Positions 15,883 through 24,222 of a stretch of DNA of 64,000 bases are shown one piece after another. Numbering within the stretch: the stretch's first letter is position 1; every line of letters begins with the position of its first letter. The notes under the pieces were generated by a model. It searched no databases, had not been told where the DNA came from, and saw only the letters and a list, made by a program, of their open reading frames with translations. Made by a program: the position numbers and the translations under genes. This stretch comes from Cohnella phaseoli (GTDB lineage: Bacteria > Bacillota > Bacilli > Paenibacillales > Paenibacillaceae), in contig NZ_QRDZ01000008.1 of assembly GCF_003386235.1 (NCBI RefSeq), positions 124,001 to 188,000 on the forward strand, read 5' to 3'.

Positions 15883-15892
15883 TCACTTGTGA
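15876..15892 (-). repeat. Attachment-like site at the rlmH stop codon
   Basis: On the minus strand it reads TCACAAGTGACGGCGAA, where AAG TGA are the last codon and stop of rlmH. The staphylococcal SCC attachment core (known form TATCATAAGTGA) covers the same codons of the same gene. The downstream copies (12387, 9855, 7541) share AAGTGACGGCG. Confidence 0.75.
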
Positions 15893-16362
15893 TATGGTTC
15901 CCCCCGAATAATCTTAAACCCCCGATAAACCTGCTCCAGCAACATCACCCGCATCATCTGATGAGGGTAAGTCATCCGCCCGAACGACAGCTTCTTGTCG
16001 GCGCGGGCCAGTACGGCTGGCGAGAGGCCCAGCGAGCCGCCGATGACAAAGGAAACAGAGCCGCCGCCATAGACGGCCTGCTTGTCCAGGTGGGCGGCGA
16101 GCTGCTCGCTTGTCCAAGTTTCGCCATCGATGGCGAGAGCGACGACGTGAGAACCCTCTCGCAACGCAGCCAAAATGCGCTCGCCCTCCCGGGCGCGAAC
16201 CTGCTCCTCCTCTGCCGGGCTTAACGAGTCCGGCGTTTTCTCATCCGTCAGTTCCCGAATGTCCAAGCGTGCGTATGCGCCCAGTCGTTTGGCGTATTCC
16301 TCGACCGCACCCGTCCAATATTTTTCCTTCAGCTTCCCTACGCATACGATCTGAATTTGCAT
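15883..16362 (-). CDS. rlmH: 23S rRNA (pseudouridine1915-N3)-methyltransferase
   Basis: A 159-residue RlmH (YbeA/OrfX family), full length. It has the SPOUT knot region [12 protein letters not shown] and the conserved end [19 protein letters not shown]. RlmH uses SAM to methylate pseudouridine 1915 in helix 69 of 23S rRNA. In Bacillus the gene sits just after walRKHIJ-htrA; here 33 kb separates them. Its 3' end is intact and adjoins the accessory island, with the last codons forming an attachment-like site. Confidence 0.95.
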   Translation of the reverse strand: MQIQIVCVGKLKEKYWTGAVEEYAKRLGAYARLDIRELTDEKTPDSLSPAEEEQVRAREGERILAALREGSHVVALAIDGETWTSEQLAAHLDKQAVYGGGSVSFVIGGSLGLSPAVLARADKKLSFGRMTYPHQMMRVMLLEQVYRGFKIIRGEPYHK

Positions 16363-16530
16363 GATGCTCTTTTCCCTCCGTACGAATCTCTGTTACTTCT
16401 CAGCTTATCCTATTTCTGCCGCCAGACGCAAAGGTAGAGCGCACCGTGAGCCGCCCCCACCCCACCCCCCAGAAACTTTTTTATCACTCCCGCTCCATCC
16501 CTGACACGCAGATGTCAACAAGGAACCCTT

Positions 16531-18120
16531 ATGATGGTCTCAGATGATTGCACACCAATCAATTCAGGTACGAGAAGGGAATGGGGCTTTGTGGAAAAAA
16601 TGCACAACAAACTATCTGTCATCGTTGGAGGTCTATTGCTCGCCATACTGATGGCATCGATGGACAACACAATTGTGTCAACGGCGATGGGAACCATCGT
16701 CGGGGAGATGGGAGGACTCGACAAGTTCGTATGGGTCACATCTGCGTATATGGTGACGGAAATGGCGTGCATGCCGATTTTCGGCAAGCTGTCCGATATG
16801 TATGGTCGCAAGCGTTTCTTTATTTTCGGGATCTTCGTGTTCATGATCGGCTCCGCATTGTGCGGGATGGCGCAGTCCATCGTCGAGCTTAGTCTATACC
16901 GCGCCGTTCAAGGCGTCGGGGCCGGGGCGATGGTATCCATCGCGTTCACGATTTTGTTCGATGTCGTGTCTCCTAAGGATCGCGGCAAAATGATGGGGGC
17001 GTTCGGCGCGGTGTTCGGACTATCGAGCGTTCTTGGGCCGCTGCTGGGCGGGTATATCACCGATCACGCCAACTGGTCGTGGATCTTCTATATCAATCTG
17101 CCGCTAGGCTTTATTGCCCTGTTCCTGATTGCAGCGTTTTACAAGGAGTCGGCAGAGCACTCGAAGCAAAAGATCGATTGGGCCGGAGCCGTTTTGCTCG
17201 TCGGGGCTGTCGTCTGCTTCATCTTCGGACTTGAGCTTGGCGGCAAAACTTATGCGTGGGACTCCCCGCAAATTATCGGCCTGTTCGCCGGTTTCGCGGT
17301 CCTCGCCCTACTGCTCGTCATCGTGGAGAAGAAAGCGGCAGAGCCGATCATCTCCTTCGGCTTGTTCCGCAGCAGACTATACACAACGAGCAACCTGGTC
17401 GCCATGCTCAGCGGCGCAGCGTACATGACGGCAGCCATTTTCATCCCGATCTATGTGCAGGGCGTGCTTGGCGGATCGGCATCCAATTCGGGTCTGACGC
17501 TATTGCCGATGATGATCGGCTCGGTCGTCACCGCGACGCTTGGCGGATTTCTGATGACCAAGCTGCAATATCGCACGATCATGATCGGAACGCTAACGAT
17601 ACTACTGACCGGCCTTGCTCTCCTGTCGCAAATTACTGTAGAATCTTCTCGACTTCTCATTACCGTGATTATGATTCTAATCGGCCTGGGGATCGGCGCC
17701 ACCTTCTCGGTGCTAAGCACTGCCGTGCTTCATTCGTTCCCGCCGAATCAGCGCGGAGCCGCAAGCGCGACCTTGAATTTCAACCGCTCGCTCGGCATGG
17801 CGCTCGGCATCACCGTCTTCGGAATCGTACAAAGCCATAGCTTGATCTCGAAGCTCACGCAGTCTCTTGGAGCTGGTAATTCCACAGCCGCGGCCGGCTT
17901 GGATTTAAGCGACCCTCATGCGCTGCTGATTCCGGAGTTCCGTCAATCCGTCGACACGCAGCTGCTTGAGACCATTACGAACGGGCTGTCCAATTCCATT
18001 GGAACAACCTTCGCATGGAGTCTGATTCCCGCTGCCTTGGCCCTGATCGCCGCCTTCCTGATGACGAAGGATAAGATGGATCCGGTTGCCGAAGGGGAAG
18101 GACTCGCAACAGCGCATTAA
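16531..18120 (+). CDS. MFS multidrug exporter, DHA2 (EmrB/QacA) type
   Basis: A 529-residue membrane protein with about 14 TM segments. Motif A reads GKLSDMYGRKRFF, motif C lies in GLSSVLGPLLGGYITD, and DNTIVSTAM is typical of drug:H+ antiporters of the DHA2 branch. These export lipophilic drugs and dyes by proton exchange. AAGGA at 7 bases supports the ATG at 16531, although the family's conserved start begins at an internal Met (16600). It is followed by a WYL regulator and an SDR on the same strand, with gaps of 48 and 16 bases; the regulator may control it. Confidence 0.9.
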   Translation: MMVSDDCTPINSGTRREWGFVEKMHNKLSVIVGGLLLAILMASMDNTIVSTAMGTIVGEMGGLDKFVWVTSAYMVTEMACMPIFGKLSDMYGRKRFFIFGIFVFMIGSALCGMAQSIVELSLYRAVQGVGAGAMVSIAFTILFDVVSPKDRGKMMGAFGAVFGLSSVLGPLLGGYITDHANWSWIFYINLPLGFIALFLIAAFYKESAEHSKQKIDWAGAVLLVGAVVCFIFGLELGGKTYAWDSPQIIGLFAGFAVLALLLVIVEKKAAEPIISFGLFRSRLYTTSNLVAMLSGAAYMTAAIFIPIYVQGVLGGSASNSGLTLLPMMIGSVVTATLGGFLMTKLQYRTIMIGTLTILLTGLALLSQITVESSRLLITVIMILIGLGIGATFSVLSTAVLHSFPPNQRGAASATLNFNRSLGMALGITVFGIVQSHSLISKLTQSLGAGNSTAAAGLDLSDPHALLIPEFRQSVDTQLLETITNGLSNSIGTTFAWSLIPAALALIAAFLMTKDKMDPVAEGEGLATAH

Positions 18121-18168
18121 TGAATATTATCGGCTAGCGCCAGCCATGCCGGTCTAGGAGAGATAACG

Positions 18169-19137
18169 ATGAAGCTTGAACGACTGATGACCATTACCAT
18201 TCTGCTGCTCAATCGGAAGAGAATCCAGGCGCAGGAATTGGCGGATCGCCTGGAGGTGTCTCTGCGCACTGTATATCGCGATCTGGATACGCTTGGTCAA
18301 GCCGGTATTCCCATCGTTTCCTATACCGGCATGGAGGGCGGCTACGAAATTATGGACAGCTTCCGGCTGGACCGGCAGCTGCTGTCCTTCGATGAACTGA
18401 CCGCCCTATCCACCGCGCTCCGCGGCCTTGAATCGACGAAAGCCTATGACGACTCGAATATGGATTTGCTGCTCAGCAAAGTAGGCGCGATGGTGGCGCA
18501 AGCCGAGCAAGGACGAGCAGGCGCAGGAGAAGGCGAACGCATCCACATTGATTTTACCCCTTGGAAAAACAGCAATGAGGACCGAACCCGCTACGACTCG
18601 CTGCGCCAAGCGGTGAACGACCGGAAGCTTCTTCGCTTCAAGTACACGAGCAGAAAAGGAGAGGAGCAGGAACGCGAGGTCGAACCGATGACGCTTGTGC
18701 TCAAAACCTACTCCTGGTACCTCCATGGCTATTGCCGCCTGCGCGGGGACTATCGGATCTTCAAGCTATCTCGAATCCGCGAGTTGGCCGTACAGTCCGA
18801 AACCTTCGTTCGTCGAGCGGAGCCGCTTGCGCAGATAAAGGACCAATGGGTTAATCCTCAAGAGAGCGACAAACAGGAAGTGATTTCGGTTGTCTTTCGG
18901 TTTAAGGCATCCGCCGCCGTGTCCGTGATGGATCGTTTTGACGAAAGCGAAATTGAACGGCTGCCGGACGGAACGTTGATTGTGCGATCCATCTACCCGA
19001 ACGAGAAATGGCTGATCACAAGCGTGCTTCATTATGCGACAGACGTCATTGTGCTCGAGCCAGCCGATATTGCCGCGAAGATCAGACAAGCTGCGCTGGA
19101 TATCGCTGCACAGTATGCCGCACCCGATCCAATCTAA
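18169..19137 (+). CDS. HTH-WYL transcriptional regulator (YafY type)
   Basis: A 322-residue protein with an N-terminal winged helix (ELADRLEVSLRTVYRDLDTL, residues 22-41) and a central WYL domain (KTYSWYLHGYCRLRGDYRIF with a preceding KLLRFKYTS). WYL domains sense nucleic-acid-related or small ligands and control repression by the HTH. AGGAG 8 bases before the ATG supports the start. Located between a drug exporter and an SDR gene, it is probably their local regulator. Confidence 0.9.
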   Translation: MKLERLMTITILLLNRKRIQAQELADRLEVSLRTVYRDLDTLGQAGIPIVSYTGMEGGYEIMDSFRLDRQLLSFDELTALSTALRGLESTKAYDDSNMDLLLSKVGAMVAQAEQGRAGAGEGERIHIDFTPWKNSNEDRTRYDSLRQAVNDRKLLRFKYTSRKGEEQEREVEPMTLVLKTYSWYLHGYCRLRGDYRIFKLSRIRELAVQSETFVRRAEPLAQIKDQWVNPQESDKQEVISVVFRFKASAAVSVMDRFDESEIERLPDGTLIVRSIYPNEKWLITSVLHYATDVIVLEPADIAAKIRQAALDIAAQYAAPDPI

Positions 19138-19153
19138 GGGAGGAGAAACCATC

Positions 19154-19903
19154 ATGTCCTTAAGCGGAAAAGTAACCATCGTGACCGGAGGAGCTAATGG
19201 AGTAGGAAGAGCGACATGTATGCAGTTGGCGAAACGGGGCGCGAAGGTCGTTGTCGTCGACTTGGGGAACGATGCGGCAGCCGAATCCGTCGTGTCCGAG
19301 ATTGCAGCCGCCGGTGGAGAGGCCGTATCGATTCAAGCGGATGTTCGCAGCGCGGAGCAGATGAACAGACTCGTCGAAAACGTAAGAGAAATCTACGGAC
19401 GCATAGATGTGCTCGTATGCAATGCCTGCACGGATGCGGAAGCCTCAGCCTTCGCCGAGCTCTCTTGGGAGCGATTCGAACGACAGCTGACAGAGGAATT
19501 GAAGGCAGCCTTCGAGCCGACGAAGGCGGTCATTCCGACGATGACGGAGCAGCACTTCGGCCGGATCGTGTACCTGTCCAGTACCGAGGGCCGGGATCCC
19601 ACGCCGCTGCACATTGCATTCGGCACAGCCAAAGGAGGGCTCGACACCTTCTCCCGCTATATTGCCCAGGAATTCGGCCCCTGCGGCATCTCGGCGAACG
19701 TCGTCGCTCCCGGTTTCGTTAAATTGCATGAGCCTCTGACGATCTCCGACGACGAGAGCCGCGTGATCGGCAGCTTCACGCCGCTTGGCCGGATCGCCGA
19801 GCCGGAGGATGTGGCGGGAGTCATTTCTTTTCTCGCCGGGGATGATGCGCGATTCCTAACCGGAACCTACACGCCTGTTACCGGCGGGCTGGTTATGGAA
19901 TAG
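19154..19903 (+). CDS. SDR-family protein with Phe in place of the catalytic Tyr
   Basis: A 249-residue Rossmann-fold protein. TGGANGVGRAT at residues 11-21 is the TGxxxGxG cofactor motif, D35 in VVVDLG suggests NAD(H) preference, and VCNA and YLSS match the other SDR motifs. The YxxxK site reads AFGTAKGG, with Phe instead of Tyr. This substitution usually abolishes normal dehydrogenase activity, so it may be a regulatory or atypical SDR. AGGAG 8 bases before the ATG at 19154 fixes the start. It ends the MFS-WYL-SDR cluster before a strong hairpin. Confidence 0.85.
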   Translation: MSLSGKVTIVTGGANGVGRATCMQLAKRGAKVVVVDLGNDAAAESVVSEIAAAGGEAVSIQADVRSAEQMNRLVENVREIYGRIDVLVCNACTDAEASAFAELSWERFERQLTEELKAAFEPTKAVIPTMTEQHFGRIVYLSSTEGRDPTPLHIAFGTAKGGLDTFSRYIAQEFGPCGISANVVAPGFVKLHEPLTISDDESRVIGSFTPLGRIAEPEDVAGVISFLAGDDARFLTGTYTPVTGGLVME

Positions 19904-19920
19904 CTATGGTCGGAGCCAAT

Positions 19921-19957
19921 GTCTCGGGCATGCCGTCACCCTCCAGGTGCCCGAGAC
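19921..19957. terminator. Hairpin between converging genes
   Basis: GTCTCGGGCA and TGCCCGAGAC form a perfect 10-bp stem with a 17-base loop. No strong T-run follows on either strand, but its place between convergent genes suggests termination for both. Confidence 0.6.
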
Positions 19958-19973
19958 GAGCGGCGAGTAGCCT

Positions 19974-21419
19974 CTAACGATTGGAATGAATAACGGGAAT
20001 TCGCAGGGTAAAAGCAGTGCCTTCCGAACTGCTATGGGACAGAATCAAATCCCCGCCCAGCGAGCTTGCAATCAATTTGCTGAAGGGCAGCCCAATGCCA
20101 AGCCCGTGTACATGCGTCCGCTTTTTTTGCCCTCGATAGAAGGCTTCAAACACCGCCTCCTGCTCTTCCGGAGGAATTCCCTCGCCGGTATCTTGAACTT
20201 CAATCCGATAATGCGACGGACCGGCAAACAAGCGAATGGTGATGCTGCCTCTCTCGTCTATCGCCTCTGCGGCATTGTTGAGCAGATTAACCATAATTTG
20301 TTCCAGGCGGGCCGGATCGGTGAACGCCTGCCAGTCGTCCCGCTCTCCCGCCGTTTCAACGATGGGATAGACATCTCTTTTCTCCTGCGCCCGCATCCAG
20401 CGGACGACCATCTCGTTCAACTCTGTTCGCAGATCCACCTGCTGATGGGCCACGGTTACCGTCTTTGCCGCAAAACGGTTGAAATCCAACAAATCCTCTA
20501 CCATCTTCTGAAGTCGACCGGTTTCCTTCAGGCTCATTTCGAGGAATTCCTTCGCCTCTTCATCGGCCACTATTTCATCCCTTACCGCTTGAACCAGACC
20601 GCTGATCGCTGCAATGGGCGTTTTCAACTCGTGCGTCACTCCGAGAAACAGCTGGTTGCGAAGCGATTCCAGATGTTCCAATCGTTCGGCCATTTCCTTA
20701 AAGGCCACCATCAGTTCATAGATTTCTTTCTCGTCGTGATTATTATTGAACTCGATCCGATAGTTGCCCGCCACGATTTGTTTGGCGGCGTCCGCCGTCT
20801 CCTGAATCGGTTGCAGCAACCGGCGGGTCAGCAAGAACAGAATGCCCCAACCGATCACAAACGCGACGGCCACGATACTGAAACGCATAATCCGATGCTG
20901 CATCGGCGTCGTCTTGACAACCGTTTGTTTTTGCACCAGATACACCACATAGCCTGTAGTCTCCGCGGGATTCCCGATCGGTCGAACCGCCGCCAAATAC
21001 GATAAATGGTCTTGATCCGATTGGAGCTCCGTTATGTCGAGACCGCCTGCTATCATGTCCGGCAGCCGCTCGGCCAACTGCTCCTCCTCGAACGGCGCAT
21101 ACAGAGGAAACTGTCGCACTAGGCGACGATCCGCATCGAACACAAAAACAAACGACCGATCCCACAAGTCGTTTTGGCGCGCGTATTGATCCAGCAGGCG
21201 TCCAAGCTCAGCTCCCTCCGGCAGTTTTCCTCCCCGATTGGTCGCTTCGGCGGCTACATCGTGAATCGTATTCTCCAGCCCAAGCCGCTGCTTCCCTTTG
21301 GCATCCCAATAGATCAAAAAAATAGTGGCAGCGCTTGCAATTACAATGCTGATAAGGAGCACGATGAAATATCGAATCGACCAATAGTAAAGCAAGCTTT
21401 TTCGCTGTTTATTTGACAC
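19974..21419 (-). CDS. Sensor histidine kinase, HAMP type
   Basis: About 481 residues. TM1 is near 15-37, then an extracellular sensor of about 130 residues, TM2 (FSIVAVAFVIGWGILFLL), a HAMP domain, the HisKA site FLGVTHELKTP and a HATPase with N box NLLNNAAEAI and G boxes DTGEGIP and GLGIGL. It autophosphorylates on His and passes phosphate to the cotranscribed response regulator. I prefer the GTG at 21419, which overlaps the regulator's stop by 11 bases; a start at 21452 would overlap more and lacks a clear site. The ligand is unknown. Confidence 0.9.
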   Translation of the reverse strand: MSNKQRKSLLYYWSIRYFIVLLISIVIASAATIFLIYWDAKGKQRLGLENTIHDVAAEATNRGGKLPEGAELGRLLDQYARQNDLWDRSFVFVFDADRRLVRQFPLYAPFEEEQLAERLPDMIAGGLDITELQSDQDHLSYLAAVRPIGNPAETTGYVVYLVQKQTVVKTTPMQHRIMRFSIVAVAFVIGWGILFLLTRRLLQPIQETADAAKQIVAGNYRIEFNNNHDEKEIYELMVAFKEMAERLEHLESLRNQLFLGVTHELKTPIAAISGLVQAVRDEIVADEEAKEFLEMSLKETGRLQKMVEDLLDFNRFAAKTVTVAHQQVDLRTELNEMVVRWMRAQEKRDVYPIVETAGERDDWQAFTDPARLEQIMVNLLNNAAEAIDERGSITIRLFAGPSHYRIEVQDTGEGIPPEEQEAVFEAFYRGQKKRTHVHGLGIGLPFSKLIASSLGGDLILSHSSSEGTAFTLRIPVIHSNR

Positions 21420-22086
21420 GGAATTGATACCCCAGTCCTCGAATAGTCGCAATCTCTCCTTCTTCTTCAGACCAGTCGCTTAATAGATGGCGTACGCGCT
21501 TCACGGACAAGTCGACGGCTCTGTCGCTGCCCTCGTAATCTATTCCCCAGACCGAATCGATGAGCTGTTCGCGGCTAATGGATTGATTGGGATGCTGAGA
21601 GAAAAAGATCAGAAGATCCAGATCCCGCGGAGTCAGGGCTACGGCTCGGCCCTTCACGGAGACTTTCCGGGAAGCGTAGTTGATCTTGAGCTGACCGAAT
21701 ATCGCGGCGTCTTCCGTTACGACATGGGATTGTCGCCTTAGCACGGCTTGTACGCGCGCAACCACTTCTTCTCCGACGAAGGGCTTGCACAGGTAGTCGT
21801 CAGCCCCCTCCCGCAGTCCCTTCAAGCGCTGCTCCACATTGTCCAGGGCCGTCAGCATAATGATCGGACAAGCGCTGCTTTGCCTGATTGTTCTAAGAAT
21901 CATCCAACCGTCCCGGTTCGGCAAGAGCACGTCCAGAAGGACAAGCGATGGCTTCCACTGTTCAAACACCCGAATAGCCGCCCCTCCATCGTAGACCTGT
22001 TCGACTTCGTACCCAGCCTTGACGAGATACGCCTTCAGCACTCTGGAGATGATGCGATCATCCTCGACAATCAGTATTTTGCTCAT
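21409..22086 (-). CDS. OmpR-family response regulator
   Basis: A 225-residue protein: receiver domain (MSKILIVEDD start, phosphorylated Asp in VLLDVLLPNRDG, Lys in CKPF) and a winged-helix DNA-binding domain ending GLGYQFRVK. The start is the ATG at 22086, two bases after the stop of the receiver-only gene; upstream in-frame codons belong to that neighbour's region. It is the output regulator of the histidine kinase that follows and overlaps it. The TLTPRDLDLL-type helix region is intact, so it should bind DNA. Confidence 0.92.
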   Translation of the reverse strand: MSKILIVEDDRIISRVLKAYLVKAGYEVEQVYDGGAAIRVFEQWKPSLVLLDVLLPNRDGWMILRTIRQSSACPIIMLTALDNVEQRLKGLREGADDYLCKPFVGEEVVARVQAVLRRQSHVVTEDAAIFGQLKINYASRKVSVKGRAVALTPRDLDLLIFFSQHPNQSISREQLIDSVWGIDYEGSDRAVDLSVKRVRHLLSDWSEEEGEIATIRGLGYQFRVK

Positions 22087-22088
22087 GG

Positions 22089-22457
22089 CTAACCCTGCCT
22101 TCGACGATATAGTACCTCTTGCACTCTCCCCACGACCTCTTCTCCGAAAAAAGGTTTGCACATGTATTCATCGGCCCCGGCGTCTATCCCCTTCGCTCTG
22201 TGGTCGTCGCTGTTAAGAGCCGACAGGATGACTACCGGGCAATCGCTTTGCCGTCTGATCCACTTCAAGAGGGACATTCCGTCTATGCCGGGAAGCATGA
22301 GGTCCAGAAGGACAAGCGAAGGCCGTTCCTGTTCGAATAAAGCCACTGCGCTGTAGCCGTCATAGGCTTGCTCTACGGAATAGCCTGCTTTTCTGAGATA
22401 CGCCTTGAGCACCATAGAGATGCTTTTTTCATCTTCGACGATTAATATCTTCTCCAT
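22089..22457 (-). CDS. Stand-alone receiver domain protein
   Basis: A 122-residue CheY-like receiver (MEKILIVEDEKS; Asp in LLDLMLPGIDG; Lys in CKPF) with no output domain. It is strikingly similar to the receiver of the next gene (EEVVGRVQEVLYRRRQG against EEVVARVQAVLRRQ) and stops where that protein enters its linker. First gene of a receiver, regulator, kinase operon. It probably arose by duplication and may act as a phosphate sink or connector for the same kinase. The phosphorylation residues are kept. Confidence 0.9.
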   Translation of the reverse strand: MEKILIVEDEKSISMVLKAYLRKAGYSVEQAYDGYSAVALFEQERPSLVLLDLMLPGIDGMSLLKWIRRQSDCPVVILSALNSDDHRAKGIDAGADEYMCKPFFGEEVVGRVQEVLYRRRQG

Positions 22458-22608
22458 CGCCTTCTCCTGGTCGACACGCCGATGTGATTGCTAATCCTTT
22501 ATCACAAACCTGGCTTTTAACTTATAGTATACGGCTCAATCGTGTCGAGGTTATGTCGGGAGACTGCAATTTCTTTCCCGGGGGAATGAGGGGACAACCC
22601 CTTCCATT

Positions 22609-22812
22609 CTACTCCGTCACAATATTCTGTACGCGCCCAACCTGTCCATCCTGAAGCCGTACTTTAATTCCATGGGGGTGCTGAGGCGAGTTCGTCAACA
22701 GCTCTTTCACAATCCCCCTCGTCAGTTTGCCTGTTCTCTGATCCTGCTTCAGCACGATGTCGACTTGCAATCCCGGTTTCACGTCGCTGCGCAGCTTTCC
22801 GTTGCCTGCCAT
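22609..22812 (-). CDS. ywbE: YwbE family protein
   Basis: A 67-residue basic protein matching the YwbE/DUF2196 family: VKPGLQVDIVLKQDQRTGKL, TRGIVKELLTNSPQHPHGIK and VRLQDGQVGRVQ. Family length is normal. Function is unestablished; the fold appears to be a small beta barrel that may bind nucleic acid. Monocistronic between the two-component operon and the iron-uptake genes. Confidence 0.9.
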   Translation of the reverse strand: MAGNGKLRSDVKPGLQVDIVLKQDQRTGKLTRGIVKELLTNSPQHPHGIKVRLQDGQVGRVQNIVTE

Positions 22813-23025
22813 TTCTATTCGCTCCTGCCGTAATTCGATGTTTTCCCTATTGTACTATAAACCTCATTCAGAGCCTAAATTGAAAACAGAATGATGCTTC
22901 TATTCAGCCTCGACCCCCGTTGCGAACAAGCTCCTGACACTCCCCCAAATTCCGTCCATCCAAAACTGACAAAAAATCCATTGCTCCCCGCTGCCGAACG
23001 GAGTAAGATGTAAAGCGATTATCTA

Positions 23026-23044
23026 AATGAGAATCATTATCAAC
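23026..23044 (+). promoter_or_regulatory. Fur box before the iron-siderophore receptor
   Basis: AATGAGAATCATTATCAAC closely fits the Fur consensus GATAATGATAATCATTATC. It lies 18 bases before the start codon, so iron-loaded Fur should block this promoter. Confidence 0.85.
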
Positions 23045-23062
23045 TCAAGGGGAGATTCATCT

Positions 23063-24103
23063 ATGCCAGCCTCGTTTCTTAGAAAAACAGCTATCCCGCT
23101 TCTGATCCTATTGCTGACGGCAGTGTTGCTACCCGCTTGCGGACCGAGCGACAACGCTGCTTCCCCCTCGCCTTCCGCCCCGTCCTCCACGTCCGATTCG
23201 TCTCCAGCCCAGTCGCCCGCCGCGACCGAATCGGCTTCTCCCGCGGTAAGCGAGCCGACGATGCGCACCTACAAGGACGCGGTCGATAGAACCGTCGAAG
23301 TCCCTGTCGCGCCGAAGCGAATTATCGCGCATTATTATGCCGCCGAGATGCAGGCGCTGGGCGTGCCGATCGTCGGAACGAACTTCATCAACGCTAAGCT
23401 GGCGCTGACAGAGGAGCAGCTTCAGGGCGTAGAAGATATCGCGGGCGACGGCCTCGTGCCGAATCTGGAGAAAACGTTAAACCTCCAGCCCGATTTGATC
23501 GTTGTCCCGGACTTCCTCCAGGCGGCCGATCTCGATGCGCTATCTAAAATTGCTCCGACGGTTGTCATCGGCTACGGCGCCGACGCTCTTACCCGGCTGA
23601 GCGTACTGGCCGAACTTGTCGGGCAGCCGGAGAAAGCGACGGACTGGATCGCCCGCTACGAAGCGAAAGCAGCGGAAAAACGCGCACTCGTGCAATCGTC
23701 CATTAAAGAAGGCGAGACGGCCTCGGCCTTCATCCTCTATTCCGACGATCAGTTCTATGTATACAACAAACAGAGACTCGGGCCGACTCTTTACGACGCG
23801 TTCGGGTTCGCGATTCCTCCCAAGGTGGCCGAGCTGTTCGCGAACAACCCGGACGAGCTGTGGGCAACAATCTCCCTGGAGAAGCTGCCGGACTATGCGG
23901 GAGACCGCCTCTTCCTTATTGCCCAGAACGGCACGGAGGAAGGCAAGAAAGCGGCCGAGGAGCTGCTGCAAGGTCCAATCTGGAAAAGCCTGCCGGCCGT
24001 CCAAAACGGCAAAGCCTATGTCGTAGAGGACCGCTGGGCGATGAACGACCCGCTGACGCTTGACTGGCTGCTCGACGAGATGGCCGCTCTGCTCTCCAAG
24101 TAG
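23063..24103 (+). CDS. Iron-siderophore ABC transporter substrate-binding lipoprotein
   Basis: A 346-residue protein with a lipoprotein signal (LILLLTAVLLPAC, lipid-modified Cys near 25) and a Ser/Pro/Ala-rich linker. The FhuD/FeuA-type binding fold follows: VEVPVAPKRIIAHYYAAEMQ, LNLQPDLIVV, and a C-terminal ENP-like LPDYAGDRLF. It binds ferri-siderophores outside the membrane. AAGGGGAG precedes the ATG at 23063; an earlier in-frame ATG at 23027 lies inside the Fur box and is not used. No permease or ATPase is adjacent, so it must work with a transporter encoded elsewhere. The AraC regulator downstream carries a related binding domain. Confidence 0.92.
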   Translation: MPASFLRKTAIPLLILLLTAVLLPACGPSDNAASPSPSAPSSTSDSSPAQSPAATESASPAVSEPTMRTYKDAVDRTVEVPVAPKRIIAHYYAAEMQALGVPIVGTNFINAKLALTEEQLQGVEDIAGDGLVPNLEKTLNLQPDLIVVPDFLQAADLDALSKIAPTVVIGYGADALTRLSVLAELVGQPEKATDWIARYEAKAAEKRALVQSSIKEGETASAFILYSDDQFYVYNKQRLGPTLYDAFGFAIPPKVAELFANNPDELWATISLEKLPDYAGDRLFLIAQNGTEEGKKAAEELLQGPIWKSLPAVQNGKAYVVEDRWAMNDPLTLDWLLDEMAALLSK

Positions 24104-24118
24104 TGCCGATTCTGACAA

Positions 24119-24157
24119 GAAGCCCCCACGGAAACTCTCCGTTGCGGGCTTCTTTTT
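24119..24157 (+). terminator. Terminator after the siderophore receptor
   Basis: GAAGCCC pairs with GGGCTTC and an inner ACGGA with TCCGT; TTTTTCG follows on the plus strand. Confidence 0.9.
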
Positions 24158-24188
24158 CGTTTCGCGCGCCTTTATAATGGAAATATAT

Positions 24189-24207
24189 ATTGATAACGAT
24201 TCTCATT
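24189..24207 (+). promoter_or_regulatory. Fur box before the AraC regulator
   Basis: ATTGATAACGATTCTCATT fits the Fur consensus. GGAGG follows at once and leads to the ATG at 24223, so Fur binding would cover the transcription start. Confidence 0.85.
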
Positions 24208-24222
24208 GGAGGCTGGACGCCC

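Noticed and set aside
23027..23062. Earlier ATG for the siderophore receptor
   Set aside because: It lies inside the Fur box and would put 12 charged residues before the signal peptide; the ATG at 23063 has the ribosome binding site.
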